This document shows, in pieces, positions 9,020-18,340 of a DNA stretch of 64,000 bases. The stretch lies in the NCBI RefSeq assembly GCF_005434945.1, contig NZ_SKCH01000012.1, positions 43,826-107,825 of the forward strand, in the 5' to 3' direction. How positions within the stretch are numbered: position 1 is the first letter of the stretch; each line of letters begins with the position of its first letter. The notes under the pieces were generated by a model. That model had not been told where the DNA came from. It was given only the letters and a program-made list of their open reading frames with translations, and did no database searches. Origin of the DNA: Prescottella subtropica (GTDB taxonomy: Bacteria; Actinomycetota; Actinomycetes; Mycobacteriales; Mycobacteriaceae). The position numbers and the translations under genes were made by a program.

Positions 9020-10330
9020 TCACGCCGTGCACGACGACGGTGCCGGCACCCCCTCGAACCGGTCGACCATCCAGTCCAGGGCCTGCGGCAGCCCGGCCAG
9101 CATCGGCAGTCCGTGCCCGACGATCGACCCCGGCACGATCGGCGGGATCTCCGTCGTGACGAAATCGACGGTGGCGCCGCGTTCACACCAGTCGTCGGCG
9201 AGGGTGCGTGCCTGCGGGTACGGGATGACGTCGTCGTTGCGGCCCTGCACGATCAGCACCGGACTCGACGGCGTCGACCGTCCGATGCGCTGTTCGCCGA
9301 CCGCGGCCCGCACCGCCGGCAGCGTGTCGATCAGCTCACCGATCGTGCGGCCGTCCCGCGTCCACGCGGACGTGTGCTGCAGCCCGTAGCGGGCGATGGT
9401 CTCCGGGACGCACTGGGTGGCGATCTCGTCGAGGGCGCCGCGGCCGGCGTCGTTGATCGCGCCGTCGATCTCGGTGCGGGTCTCCGGGTAGGTGGCGTAG
9501 ATGCTGTTGATCGCGTACGCCAGCATTCCCACTCCCAGACCGCCGTCGAGGGCACCGGCCACCGCCCGCAGGTCGGCGGGCGGGCCACCCGCATACGTGC
9601 CGACGATGTTCAGTTCGGGCGCGTACTGCGGCTGCATCTCGGCCGCGGATGCGGATGCGCCGCCGCCCTGCGAATACCCCCACAGCCCGATCGGGGTGTC
9701 CGCACCGACCCGGCTGCCGGGCAGCTGCTGCACGGCGCGGGCCGCGTCGAGCACCGCATGTCCCTCTGCGCGGCGGTCGACGTACGTGTGCATGCCGGCC
9801 GTCCCGAGCCCCTGGTAGTCGACGACGACCACGTCGATGCCACGGGACAGCAGCGCGTCCGCCTGCGCGATCTCGTACTCGACCGCGAAATCCAGCGGCG
9901 GCGTGTAGTGGATCATCTCGGCGAACAGCTTCGACGGCGCACACTGGTCACCCTGGCCCTGCGTGCCCGGTGCCAGCACCACCACCGGGCGCGGGCCGCC
10001 CCCGGTCCACGGGGTGCTCGCGTCGAAGAACGTGGCGGTGGTCGCGACCGCATTCCCGTGCGCGTCGGTGCTGCGGTACATGAACCGGTTCGCGCCCGAC
10101 GGCCACGGCCCCTGCTGGTTCGGCACGGCCAGTGCCGGCGGATACGACTCCGACTTCAGCACCTGCCCGGGCGTCCCGGCCGGCAGCGGTGCCGGTGCCT
10201 CGTAGAACTGGTTCGGGACCGGCTCGGCCGTGGCCACGCCTGCACCCGTGGCGGTGGCCGCCACCGCCAGACACGCCCCCGCCACCGCGGCCACCCAGCG
10301 ATTCCCCCTCGAGATGATCATGTCTGTCAC
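9020..10330 (-). CDS. Secreted lipase (actinobacterial secretory lipase family)
   Basis: A 436-aa alpha/beta-hydrolase with an N-terminal signal peptide (hydrophobic VAAVAGACLAVAATATGAG, predicted cut near residue 35). The nucleophile is Ser220 in GLWGYSQGG. The acid and His region is near IVQGRNDDVIPY and the C-terminal GHGLPMLAGLP. Two further cysteines near the C-terminus may form a disulfide. Such enzymes hydrolyse triacylglycerols or other esters outside the cell. The gene ends three bases from the converging CitE-like gene. Confidence 0.85.
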   Translation of the reverse strand: MTDMIISRGNRWVAAVAGACLAVAATATGAGVATAEPVPNQFYEAPAPLPAGTPGQVLKSESYPPALAVPNQQGPWPSGANRFMYRSTDAHGNAVATTATFFDASTPWTGGGPRPVVVLAPGTQGQGDQCAPSKLFAEMIHYTPPLDFAVEYEIAQADALLSRGIDVVVVDYQGLGTAGMHTYVDRRAEGHAVLDAARAVQQLPGSRVGADTPIGLWGYSQGGGASASAAEMQPQYAPELNIVGTYAGGPPADLRAVAGALDGGLGVGMLAYAINSIYATYPETRTEIDGAINDAGRGALDEIATQCVPETIARYGLQHTSAWTRDGRTIGELIDTLPAVRAAVGEQRIGRSTPSSPVLIVQGRNDDVIPYPQARTLADDWCERGATVDFVTTEIPPIVPGSIVGHGLPMLAGLPQALDWMVDRFEGVPAPSSCTA

Positions 10331-10380
10331 ATCACACGATGCCCGCGAGGATTGTCAATACTCGCGGTTACACGCACCTG

Positions 10381-11130
10381 TCAGTGGACGAGGCCCGTCG
10401 GGGCGGTGCGGGTGTGGACGCGGTAGCCGACGTCCAGGCTCAGTCCGGGGGTCTCCGCGAAGGCCCGTGCCGCGATCCGCTCGCTGAACTCGATGCCGAG
10501 CACGGCGCGCAGCGCGGCCCGGTCGTCGAACTGCCAGCGGGTGCGGACCTTGCGCATCGTGAAACCCTGGACGTCGAAGAACGCCTCGACGGCGGCCGGA
10601 TCGTAGTGCGGCAGATCCGCACACATCCACGCCCCGTACGCCGCGACGGTGGCGTCGAGGTCGACGACCGCGAGCACGCCCCCGGGCCGCAGCACCCGCA
10701 TCGCCTCGAGAATGCCCGGGCCGCAGCCGGAGCCGAAGAAGTACGCGGTGCGCGCGTGCACGACGTCGACGCTGGAATCGGGAAGCGGCAGGGACTCCGC
10801 CGTCCCATGCAGGACCCGGATCGACGACTGCCCGGCGACCCGGTCACGGGCCGCGACGACGAGCGGCGGATGCGGTTCCACCCCGACCACCGTGCGGGCG
10901 GCGGCCGCGAACCGCGGCAGATGGAATCCGGCGCCGCAGCCGACGTCCAGGACGTCACGCCCCCGCCAGTCCGCCACCTCGGCGAGCACACCGAACACGT
11001 CGCCGTCGACGTCCTGGGCGCGGTTCTCCGTCTCGTAGACGTCCGGCCAGTGCCAGATGTTCGGGCTCGGGATCGCTCCCCGAGCCCGAACCCGGTCGGA
11101 CCGCCCGCGACTCACACCGGCACGACTCAC
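10381..11130 (-). CDS. Class I SAM-dependent methyltransferase
   Basis: A 249-aa protein with a standard methyltransferase fold. Motif I is DVLDVGCGAGFHLPRF, the acidic end of strand 2 is VGVEPHP, and HGTAESLPLPDSSVDVVHAR and LRPGGVLAVVDLD are motifs II-III. The target is unknown. The start is GTG at 11130, whose GTGA overlaps the cdsA stop codon by four bases; a second in-frame GTG at 11115 is also possible. The coupling to cdsA suggests co-expression, though no functional link to phospholipids is evident. Confidence 0.82.
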   Translation of the reverse strand: MSRAGVSRGRSDRVRARGAIPSPNIWHWPDVYETENRAQDVDGDVFGVLAEVADWRGRDVLDVGCGAGFHLPRFAAAARTVVGVEPHPPLVVAARDRVAGQSSIRVLHGTAESLPLPDSSVDVVHARTAYFFGSGCGPGILEAMRVLRPGGVLAVVDLDATVAAYGAWMCADLPHYDPAAVEAFFDVQGFTMRKVRTRWQFDDRAALRAVLGIEFSERIAARAFAETPGLSLDVGYRVHTRTAPTGLVH

Positions 11131-11981
11131 ACCAGGGCGGTGAGGACGAGCCACGTGACGAACGCCGACGGCAGCAGCGAATCGAGACGATCCATGATGC
11201 CGCCGTGGCCGGGCAGCAGCGTGCCCATGTCCTTGATCCCCAGTTCCCGCTTGACCTGGGACTCGATCAGATCGCCCAGCGTCGCGGTGAAGACCAGCGC
11301 GACACCGAGCAGGGCCCCGACGAACGGATTCGCGTCGAGGATGAACGTGACGGTGAGGACGCCACCGATCACGCAGAACAGCAGCGACCCGGCGAAGCCC
11401 TCCCAGGACTTCTTCGGACTGATCGCCGGCACCATCGGATGTTTGCCGAAGAACACGCCGGCCACGTAGCCGCCGACGTCCGAGCACACCACGACGATCA
11501 TCAGACACAGGACCCGGCCGGGGCCGTCGTCCTGCAGCACCATCAGCGTCGCGAACGACGCCAGCAGCGGAATCCACGCCGTCACGAACACCGCGACCGC
11601 GGTGTCGCGCAGGAAGTTGCGCGGGGTGGCCCGCAGACCGTGGTCGAACAGCCGCCACACCATGGTCACCAGCGCGGTGGCGGCGAACGCCGCCAGCACA
11701 CCCTGCGGGCCGAGCGGCCAGCTGAGCCACACCATCGCCTGCCCACCGAGCAGCAGGGGGATCAGCGGAACACTGATGTCCGCCTCACGCAGGCGGGTGG
11801 CAACCTCCCACGTCGCGACCGCGGCGGCGACCGCGACGACACCGATCCAGACCAGCGGTGCGAACACCAGGATCAGGATCAGGGCGACGCCGAGGCCACC
11901 GCCGACGGCGATCGCGGCGGGAAGGTTGCGTCCGGCCTTCGATGCAGCAGGTGCAGCGGGGGCGCCGTCAGCTTTCCCCAC
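11127..11981 (-). CDS. cdsA: Phosphatidate cytidylyltransferase (CDP-diglyceride synthase)
   Basis: A 284-aa membrane enzyme that makes CDP-diacylglycerol from phosphatidate and CTP, the branch point of phospholipid synthesis. About eight hydrophobic segments are visible. The C-terminal family signature is present as SQVKRELGIKDMGTLLPGHG followed by GIMDRLDS, with the catalytic acidic and metal residues. The GTG start is two bases after the frr stop codon. The order rpsB-tsf-pyrH-frr-cdsA is the usual bacterial one. Confidence 0.95.
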   Translation of the reverse strand: MGKADGAPAAPAASKAGRNLPAAIAVGGGLGVALILILVFAPLVWIGVVAVAAAVATWEVATRLREADISVPLIPLLLGGQAMVWLSWPLGPQGVLAAFAATALVTMVWRLFDHGLRATPRNFLRDTAVAVFVTAWIPLLASFATLMVLQDDGPGRVLCLMIVVVCSDVGGYVAGVFFGKHPMVPAISPKKSWEGFAGSLLFCVIGGVLTVTFILDANPFVGALLGVALVFTATLGDLIESQVKRELGIKDMGTLLPGHGGIMDRLDSLLPSAFVTWLVLTALV

Positions 11982-11983
11982 CT

Positions 11984-12541
11984 CTACACCTCCATCAATT
12001 CGGCTTCCTTGTGCTTCACCAGCTCGTCGATCTGGGCGACGTACCGCGCGGTGGTCTTGTCGAGCTCCTTCTCCGCCCGCCCGACCTCGTCCTCACCGGC
12101 CTCGCCGTCCTTCTGGATCCGCGACAGCTCGTCCATCGTCTTGCGGCGCACGTTGCGGATCGAGACCTTGGCGTCCTCGCCCTTACCCTTGGCCTGCTTG
12201 ACGTAGTCGCGGCGGCGTTCCTCGGTGAGCTGCGGGATCGACACGCGGATCAGCGAACCGTCGTTGCTGGGGTTGACACCCAGGTCGGAGTTGCGGATCG
12301 CGTTCTCGATCGGACCGAGCTGCGACGCCTCGTACGGCTTGATGACGACGAGCCGCGCCTCGGGCACGTTGATGCTCGCGAGCTGCGTGATCGGCGTGTA
12401 CGACCCGTAGTACTCGATGCCGACCCGGTTGAACATGGCCGGGTTCGCGCGGCCGGTACGGATGGAGCTGAGGTCGTCCTTCACCACCGTGATGGCCTTC
12501 TCCATCTTCTCTTCGGCCTCGAAGAGGGCTTCATCGATCAC
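11984..12541 (-). CDS. frr: Ribosome recycling factor
   Basis: A 185-aa protein that splits post-termination ribosomes together with EF-G. Family signatures are [35 protein letters not shown] and the C-terminal [30 protein letters not shown]. Length is exactly typical. It lies between pyrH (48 bases upstream) and cdsA (two bases downstream). Confidence 0.97.
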   Translation of the reverse strand: MIDEALFEAEEKMEKAITVVKDDLSSIRTGRANPAMFNRVGIEYYGSYTPITQLASINVPEARLVVIKPYEASQLGPIENAIRNSDLGVNPSNDGSLIRVSIPQLTEERRRDYVKQAKGKGEDAKVSIRNVRRKTMDELSRIQKDGEAGEDEVGRAEKELDKTTARYVAQIDELVKHKEAELMEV

Positions 12542-12589
12542 GGCTGTTCTCCTCCAACTCGTTGTCCATCTCGATCGTGGTGCACGGCA

Positions 12590-13318
12590 TCACGACTTGA
12601 CCAGTGTTCCGATCTTCTCACCGGACACCGCGCGCGCGATATTTCCCTCGGTGAGGAGGTTGAACACCATGATCGGCATCCGGTTGTCCATGCAGAGACT
12701 GAACGCGGTGGCGTCGGCGACCTGGAGCCCCTTCTCGATCACCTCACGGTGGGTGATCTCGGTGAACATGGTCGCGTCGGGGTCCAGACGCGGGTCGGCG
12801 GTGTAGACGCCGTCGACGGCCTTCGCCATGAGGACCACCTCGGCGCCGATCTCGAGGGCACGCTGCGCGGCGGTGGTGTCGGTGGAGAAGTAGGGCATGC
12901 CCATGCCGGCACCGAAGATGACGACGCGCCCCTTCTCGAGGTGGCGGCGTGCGCGCAACGGCAGGTACGGTTCGGCGACCTGCCCCATGGTGATCGCGGT
13001 CTGCACTCGGGTGTCGACACCCTGCTTCTCCAGGAAATCCTGCAGCGCAAGGGAATTCATGACGGTTCCGAGCATGCCCATGTAGTCCGAGCGGGCCCGG
13101 TCCATGCCTCGCTGCTGCAGTTCGGCGCCGCGGAAGAAGTTGCCGCCACCGATGACGACAGCGACCTGCACACCCGAGCGGACCACCTCGGCGATCTGGG
13201 TCGCGACGGTCGTCACGACGTCCGGATCGAGACCGACCGTGCCGCCGCCGAACATTTCACCACCGAGCTTGAGCAGTACTCGTCGGAATCCTGGACGTTC
13301 GTCGGCCGGTGCGGTCAT
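12590..13318 (-). CDS. pyrH: Uridylate kinase
   Basis: A 242-aa UMP kinase of the amino-acid kinase fold that phosphorylates UMP to UDP. Seen motifs are [13 protein letters not shown] (ATP loop), [11 protein letters not shown] (UMP site), [17 protein letters not shown] and [17 protein letters not shown]. The start is placed at ATG 13318, with GAGGGAGC upstream, rather than at the longer frame start 13339. It precedes frr as in most bacteria. Confidence 0.96.
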   Translation of the reverse strand: MTAPADERPGFRRVLLKLGGEMFGGGTVGLDPDVVTTVATQIAEVVRSGVQVAVVIGGGNFFRGAELQQRGMDRARSDYMGMLGTVMNSLALQDFLEKQGVDTRVQTAITMGQVAEPYLPLRARRHLEKGRVVIFGAGMGMPYFSTDTTAAQRALEIGAEVVLMAKAVDGVYTADPRLDPDATMFTEITHREVIEKGLQVADATAFSLCMDNRMPIMVFNLLTEGNIARAVSGEKIGTLVKS

Positions 13319-13438
13319 AGTGCTCCCTCGGTTCTGCACATCGTTCGATACTGGAAAAGTCTTGCGATCGGGCAGCGAACACCGTCATCCTGCCCCATCT
13401 CGGCGGGTTCGACCCAGTCGACCCGCCTCGCCGCACAA

Positions 13439-13480
13439 ATCGGCCCCGTACCGACCGAAAGCGGTCCGTACGGGGCCGAT
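13439..13480 (-). terminator. Terminator between tsf and pyrH
   Basis: An 18-bp inverted repeat with one mismatch (13439-13456 and 13463-13480) and a six-base loop lies just after the tsf stop codon. It should end the rpsB-tsf transcript before pyrH. Confidence 0.75.
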
Positions 13481-13489
13481 GTGGGGCGA

Positions 13490-14314
13490 CTAGCTGGCGC
13501 CGACCTCGAACCGCGCGAAGCGGGTCACGGTGACACCGGCCTCCTCCAGGAGGGCCTTGACGGTCTTCTTGGAGTCGGTGACCGACGACTGCTCCAGCAG
13601 GACGACGTCCTTGAAGAAGCCGTTGACGCGACCCTCGACGATCTTCGGGAGTGCAGCCTCGGGCTTGCCCTCCTCCTTCGCCGTCTGCTCGGCGACGCGA
13701 CGCTCGGCCTCGACGATGTCCGCGGGGACCTCGTCACGGCTGAGGTACTTCGCCTTCAGTGCGGCAACCTGCATGCCGGCGGCGCGGGCAGCCTCGGCGG
13801 CCGCGTCACCCTCACCGGTGTACTCGATCAGGACGCCGACGGCCGGCGGCAGATCGGAAGCACGCTTGTGCAGGTAGGTCGCGACGGCACCGTCGAAGGT
13901 GACGACGCGACGCAGCTCGAGCTTCTCGCCGATCTTGGCGGACAGCTCCTGGACCAGGGCGTCGACGGTCTTGCCGTCGACGTCGACGGCCTTGAGGGCC
14001 TCGAGGTCGGCCGGCTTCGCAGCGGCGGCAGCGGTGACGACGGCGTCGGCCAACGCCTGGAACTCGGCGTTCTTGGCGACGAAGTCGGTCTCGGCGTTCA
14101 GCTCGATCATGACGCCGTCCTTGGCGATGACCAGGCCCTCGGCGGTGGAACGCTCGGCACGCTTGCCGACGTCCTTGGCGCCCTTGATACGCAGCAACTC
14201 GACGGCCTTGTCGAAGTCGCCGTCGGTCTCGGTGAGCGCGTTCTTGCAGTCCATCATGCCGGAGCCGGTGAGCTCACGGAGACGCTTGACGTCGGCGGCG
14301 GTGTAGTTCGCCAT
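13490..14314 (-). CDS. tsf: Translation elongation factor Ts
   Basis: A 274-aa guanine-nucleotide exchange factor for EF-Tu. The N-terminal UBA-like domain with [20 protein letters not shown] and the [20 protein letters not shown] segment are diagnostic. A two-part dimerisation core follows. The ATG has a GAGGAGG site upstream. It follows rpsB and is separated from it by a hairpin that may act as an attenuator. Confidence 0.97.
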   Translation of the reverse strand: MANYTAADVKRLRELTGSGMMDCKNALTETDGDFDKAVELLRIKGAKDVGKRAERSTAEGLVIAKDGVMIELNAETDFVAKNAEFQALADAVVTAAAAAKPADLEALKAVDVDGKTVDALVQELSAKIGEKLELRRVVTFDGAVATYLHKRASDLPPAVGVLIEYTGEGDAAAEAARAAGMQVAALKAKYLSRDEVPADIVEAERRVAEQTAKEEGKPEAALPKIVEGRVNGFFKDVVLLEQSSVTDSKKTVKALLEEAGVTVTRFARFEVGAS

Positions 14315-14392
14315 GGGGCGATCCTCCTCGGATGAGTTTCGATGCCAGTCCCCCGGCGGATCCCACCGAGTCTGGCGAAACAGATGAGTGAA

Positions 14393-14422
14393 GCGGCCCC
14401 GACCGTAAGTGGTCGGGGCCGC
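14393..14422 (-). terminator. Hairpin between rpsB and tsf
   Basis: A perfect 12-bp stem (GCGGCCCCGACC and its complement) with loop GTAAGT lies directly after the rpsB stop codon. It could be a partial terminator adjusting the ratio of S2 to EF-Ts. No U-tract follows. Confidence 0.65.
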
Positions 14423-14428
14423 ATCGGC

Positions 14429-15289
14429 TTAGGACTGCGGGGCGTCCGCGGCGGGGGCGTCACCCTCGGCTGCGGCCGGAGCCTCGGCCGGAGCCTCGGT
14501 CTCGGCTGCCGGGGCTGCCTCCGAGAGGAGCTCCTGCTCCCACTCGGCGAGCGGCTCGCCGGCTGCGGCCTCCGGCTTGGCGTCCTTGTCGGCGCTCGCA
14601 CCGGCGCGGGCCTGCAGGCCCTCGGCGACGGCGGAGGCGACGACCTTGGTCAGCAGGGCGGCGCTGCGGATCGCGTCGTCGTTACCCGGGATCGGGTAGT
14701 CGACGAGGTCCGGATCGCAGTTGGTGTCGAGGACCGCGATGACCGGGATGTTCAGCTTGCGGGCCTCGCCGACGGCGATGTGCTCCTTGTTGGTGTCGAC
14801 GACCCAGACGGCCGACGGAACCTTGGCCATGTCGCGGATACCACCGAGGGTGCGATCCAGCTTGGTCATCTCACGCGTGAGCATGAGGATTTCCTTCTTG
14901 GTGCGACCCTCGAAGCCACCGGTCTGCTCCATCGACTCGAGCTCCTTCAGGCGCTGCAGGCGCTTGTGGACGGTCGAGAAGTTGGTGAGCATGCCGCCGA
15001 GCCAACGCTGGTTGACGTAGGGCATGCCGACGCGGGTGGCCTCGGAAGCGATGGACTCCTGGGCCTGCTTCTTGGTGCCGACGAACAGCACGGTGCCGCC
15101 GTGGGCGACGGTCTGCTTGACGAACTCGTACGCCTTGTCGATGTACGTCAGCGTCTGCTGCAGGTCGATGATGTAGATGCCGTTGCGGTCGGTGAGGATG
15201 AACCGCTTCATCTTCGGGTTCCAACGGCGGGTCTGGTGCCCGAAGTGGGCGCCGCTGTCGAGCAGCTGGCGCATGGTCACAACAGCCAT
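14429..15289 (-). CDS. rpsB: 30S ribosomal protein S2
   Basis: A 286-aa S2 protein. Clear signatures are [47 protein letters not shown] and [20 protein letters not shown]. It ends in an Ala/Glu-rich acidic tail of about 50 residues, a usual extension in actinobacteria. The start is ATG 15289; the open frame continues upstream to 15592 but that part is not S2-like. Confidence 0.97.
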   Translation of the reverse strand: MAVVTMRQLLDSGAHFGHQTRRWNPKMKRFILTDRNGIYIIDLQQTLTYIDKAYEFVKQTVAHGGTVLFVGTKKQAQESIASEATRVGMPYVNQRWLGGMLTNFSTVHKRLQRLKELESMEQTGGFEGRTKKEILMLTREMTKLDRTLGGIRDMAKVPSAVWVVDTNKEHIAVGEARKLNIPVIAVLDTNCDPDLVDYPIPGNDDAIRSAALLTKVVASAVAEGLQARAGASADKDAKPEAAAGEPLAEWEQELLSEAAPAAETEAPAEAPAAAEGDAPAADAPQS

Positions 15290-15618
15290 GGCTGCGTACC
15301 TCGTCTTTCGTGTGCCGGTTGTCGCGAGGATCGGTGATCCTCGTCCTGGCGTCCGTTCGACGTCGGACCCGCACGAGTGCGGGACCAGCCGACGACCGAT
15401 ATGGATACGGACGCGCGAAGTCGGTCTGCGCATACATCGAGATACTCGGGCACACACAGACCGCCCGACAAGTGTACGGCCTCGCCGGGACCGCCGACGA
15501 ATGCACAGGTGAACGCGTCGGGCAAGGGGGTACCCGGATCTGTGGACAACGAAAATCTCCGTCCACAGATGTGCCGTGGACCGTCCACGCACCCGTCCGG
15601 GTCGGCAGGGTCGACGGC
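15290..15618. other. Divergent intergenic region rpsB / M23 peptidase with GTCCAC inverted repeats
   Basis: This 329-bp gap holds the promoters of rpsB (-) and the M23 peptidase gene (+). I see no convincing gene in it. Two inverted repeats are notable: ATCTGTGGAC (15538-15547) with GTCCACAGAT (15561-15570), and GTGGAC (15576-15581) with GTCCAC (15583-15588). The first arm contains TGTGGACAA, the reverse complement of the actinobacterial DnaA box TTGTCCACA. No clear -10/-35 pair could be assigned. Confidence 0.45.
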
Positions 15619-16164
15619 ATGGTCACGACTCCCGCATCCCGCCTGTTCACCCGCATCGTGGTCGCGTCGTCGGTCGTGGCCGCATGCGTGTCCGGGCCGA
15701 CGGCCGGCGCCGCCCCGGACCCCGGCGCGACGTTCACGTGGCCGCTCCGCCCCCGCCCGCACGTGACGCGCCCGTTCGACGAGCCGGAACACGACTGGCT
15801 GCCCGGCCACCGCGGCGTCGACCTGGGTGCGACGCCCGGGCAGGCGGTGTACGCGGCGGGTGCGGGCACGGTGGTGTTCGCCGGGACGGTCGCCGGTAGA
15901 CCCGTTGTCTCGGTGGAGCATCCGAGCGGGCTGCGGACCACCTACGAACCCGTCGATGCGGCGGTCACAGCGGGCAGCCGGATCGGCCGCGGTGATCCGC
16001 TCGGCACCGTCGCCGCCGGTCACCCCGAGTGCGCGGCGGCCGCGTGCCTGCACTGGGGGGCGAGGCGCGGCCGCGACGACTACCTCGATCCGCTGCCGCT
16101 GGTGCGGGCGGTGCGGATCCGGCTGCTACCGGTCGAGGGAAGACCCGGTCATGCCCGTGGGTGA
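15619..16164 (+). CDS. Secreted M23-type (LytM) peptidase-like protein
   Basis: A 181-aa exported protein with a signal peptide ([14 protein letters not shown], cut near Ala-Ala at 31-32) and one M23 domain. Zinc ligands are seen as His64 and Asp68 in GHRGVDLG. The second motif, normally HxH, reads CLHWG (Cys143-Leu-His145), so the first His is replaced by Cys. The protein should act on cell-wall peptides or be a non-catalytic activator. The gene position matches Rv2891 of M. tuberculosis. Its last 16 bases overlap the 3' end of xerC on the other strand. Confidence 0.82.
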   Translation: MVTTPASRLFTRIVVASSVVAACVSGPTAGAAPDPGATFTWPLRPRPHVTRPFDEPEHDWLPGHRGVDLGATPGQAVYAAGAGTVVFAGTVAGRPVVSVEHPSGLRTTYEPVDAAVTAGSRIGRGDPLGTVAAGHPECAAAACLHWGARRGRDDYLDPLPLVRAVRIRLLPVEGRPGHARG

Positions 16165-17090
16165 GCCTGGTCGTGGACGGCGCGGAGTCGGGCGACGGAG
16201 ACGTGCGTGTACAGCTGGGTCGTCGCGAGACTCGCATGTCCCAGCACTTCCTGGACGACGCGTAGGTCGGCGCCGCCTTCGAGCAGGTGGGTCGCGGCCG
16301 AGTGCCGCAGACCGTGCGGGGCGAGGTCGGGGGCGCCGGGGACCGCCTGTACGACGTCGTGGACGACGCTGCGGGCCTGGCGCGGGTCGAGGCGTCCACC
16401 GCGGCGCCCGAGCAGCAGGGCGGCGCCGGATCGCTCGTTCACCAGCTCGGGGCGTCCGGCCCGCAGCCAGGCCGTGATCGCGTCCTCGGCGGGCCGGCCG
16501 TAGGGGACGACACGTTCCTTGTCACCCTTGCCGAGGACCCGCAGGACCCGGCGGCCGTCGTCGATGTCGCCGACGTCGAGTCCGCACAGTTCGCCGACAC
16601 GGATGCCGGTCGAGTACAGCAGTTCCACGATCAGCCGGTCCCGCAGCGCGACGGGATCCTCTTGCGCGGCACCGGATTCGGCGGCAGCCATCGCGTCGAC
16701 GGCCTGGTCCTGCCGCAGCACGGCCGGTAGCGTCCGGTGCGCTCTCGGCGCGGCCAACCGGATGCCGGGGTCGAGGTCGGTGCGGCCGGTGCGCTGCGCC
16801 CACGCCGTGAACCCCTTGGCCGACGACGTGCGCCGCGCGAGCGTCGTGCGCGCCACCCCGTCGGCCGCCTGTTCGCCGAGCCAGCCGCGCAGCACCCGCA
16901 GGTCCAGGTCGGCGAGTGTCGCACCCGACCGGTCCCGGTCCAGATACGCGAGCAGGCTCGTCACGTCCCCCGTGTAGGCGCGGACGGTGTGTCCGGAGCG
17001 TCCGCGTTCGAGACGCAGATGGTCGGCGTAGGCGTCGAGGTGTGCCCGCAGTCCCGGCGACAGTTCCGGGTCCGCAGCCGAGGTGTCCAT
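16149..17090 (-). CDS. xerC: Tyrosine recombinase XerC
   Basis: A 313-aa site-specific recombinase that resolves chromosome dimers at dif with XerD. The catalytic residues are all visible: Arg164 (STGIRVGEL), Lys188 ([12 protein letters not shown]), His259 and Arg262 ([14 protein letters not shown]), His285 ([15 protein letters not shown]) and Tyr294. The N-terminal SAM-like core-binding domain spans about 12-100. I chose ATG 17090; a GTG at 17114 would add eight residues. It is divergent from the MFS gene. Context is that of Rv2894c. Confidence 0.94.
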   Translation of the reverse strand: MDTSAADPELSPGLRAHLDAYADHLRLERGRSGHTVRAYTGDVTSLLAYLDRDRSGATLADLDLRVLRGWLGEQAADGVARTTLARRTSSAKGFTAWAQRTGRTDLDPGIRLAAPRAHRTLPAVLRQDQAVDAMAAAESGAAQEDPVALRDRLIVELLYSTGIRVGELCGLDVGDIDDGRRVLRVLGKGDKERVVPYGRPAEDAITAWLRAGRPELVNERSGAALLLGRRGGRLDPRQARSVVHDVVQAVPGAPDLAPHGLRHSAATHLLEGGADLRVVQEVLGHASLATTQLYTHVSVARLRAVHDQAHPRA

Positions 17091-17151
17091 GGCGTCCACC
17101 GTCGCGGTGGCCACGGGATTGTGCAAGTTCCCGCGCCGGTAGTGTTCTCGC

Positions 17152-18336
17152 GTGAAACGAGCGATTCCCATTCCCATGCTCTGCGTTCTTGCTCTCCTCT
17201 CGGCGATCGCACCCCTGGCCACGGACATGTATCTGCCCGCGATGCCGTCGATGACCGACCATCTGGGCACGTCCGACACGGCCGTCCAGTTGACGCTCGC
17301 GACGTTCATGGCGGGCCTCGGCATCGGCCAGTTGATCGTCGGGCCACTGTCCGACGGGATGGGCCGCCGCAACCTGCTGATCGTCGGCACCGTGCTGTGC
17401 GCGCTCAGTGGCGCACTGTGTGCGGTCGCCCCCAGTATCGAGATCCTCATCGCGGCCCGACTGCTGCAGGGTTTCAGCGGTGGCGCCGGGATCGTGCTGG
17501 CGCGTGCGGTGATCGCCGACCGCGCCAAGGGCGACGTCGCGGCCCGGCTGTTCAGCGTCATGATGATCATCGGCGGGGTCGCCCCCGTCGTCGCACCGCT
17601 CATGGGTGGTGCACTGCTCGGCCCGATCGGCTGGCGCGGCATCTTCTGGGTGCTGTCCGGTGCCGCCGTCGTGATGCTGCTCGGGGTGCTGTTCCTCGTC
17701 CCGGAGACGCTGCCCGCGCAGCGCCGGCACGGTGGCGGACTGTCCGCGCTCGTCGGCAATCTCCGCTACGTCGTGACCAACCGGATCTACCTCGGGTACG
17801 CGTTCACGTTCACGTTCGGGTTCGGCGCCCTGTTCGCGTACATCTCGGCGTCCCCGTTCGTGATGCAGGACATCCTGGGTCTGTCGCCCGGCCAGTTCTC
17901 CGTCGTGTTCGCGATCAACTCACTGGGCATCATGATCGGCAGTATCGTCAACACCAAGCTGATCGGCACGTACACGCCGCGTCAGCTCCTCACGTTCGGT
18001 GTGGGGCTGCTCGTGTCGTCGGGGCTGCTACTGACGCTGGCCACCACGGTCGGCGGCACCCGCATCTGGTTCGTGCTGCCGCTGATGTTCAGTTCCGTCA
18101 CCAGTATCGGTTTCATCATGGGCAACGCGACCGCGCTCGCGCAGGGTCAGGTGACCGAGGCCGCCGGCACCGGCTCGGCGCTCCTGGGCGCGTGCCAGTT
18201 CGGCCTGGCCGCGATCGTGACGCCGCTCGTCGGCATCGGCGGGACCGCGGTGCCGATGGCGGTCGCGATCCTCGCGTCGGGTGCGGTCGCGCTGGTGTCG
18301 CTGAAGGTCCTGGCCCGCGCCGCCCGAACGGTGTAG
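17152..18336 (+). CDS. Bcr/CflA-family drug-efflux MFS transporter
   Basis: A 394-aa protein with 12 predicted transmembrane helices. [13 protein letters not shown] in helix 1 is the hallmark of the Bcr/CflA group, and [20 protein letters not shown] is the motif-A loop of the major facilitator superfamily. It probably exports drugs or small metabolites using the proton gradient. The GTG start at 17152 lies six bases after TAGTGT, so the mRNA is probably leaderless. It converges on the GIY-YIG gene four bases away. Confidence 0.87.
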   Translation: MKRAIPIPMLCVLALLSAIAPLATDMYLPAMPSMTDHLGTSDTAVQLTLATFMAGLGIGQLIVGPLSDGMGRRNLLIVGTVLCALSGALCAVAPSIEILIAARLLQGFSGGAGIVLARAVIADRAKGDVAARLFSVMMIIGGVAPVVAPLMGGALLGPIGWRGIFWVLSGAAVVMLLGVLFLVPETLPAQRRHGGGLSALVGNLRYVVTNRIYLGYAFTFTFGFGALFAYISASPFVMQDILGLSPGQFSVVFAINSLGIMIGSIVNTKLIGTYTPRQLLTFGVGLLVSSGLLLTLATTVGGTRIWFVLPLMFSSVTSIGFIMGNATALAQGQVTEAAGTGSALLGACQFGLAAIVTPLVGIGGTAVPMAVAILASGAVALVSLKVLARAARTV

Positions 18337-18340
18337 CGGT

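Noticed and set aside
11858..14335. An 825-codon plus-strand frame over cdsA, frr, pyrH and tsf
   Set aside because: It is antisense to four clear housekeeping genes and has the low-complexity composition typical of GC-rich shadows.
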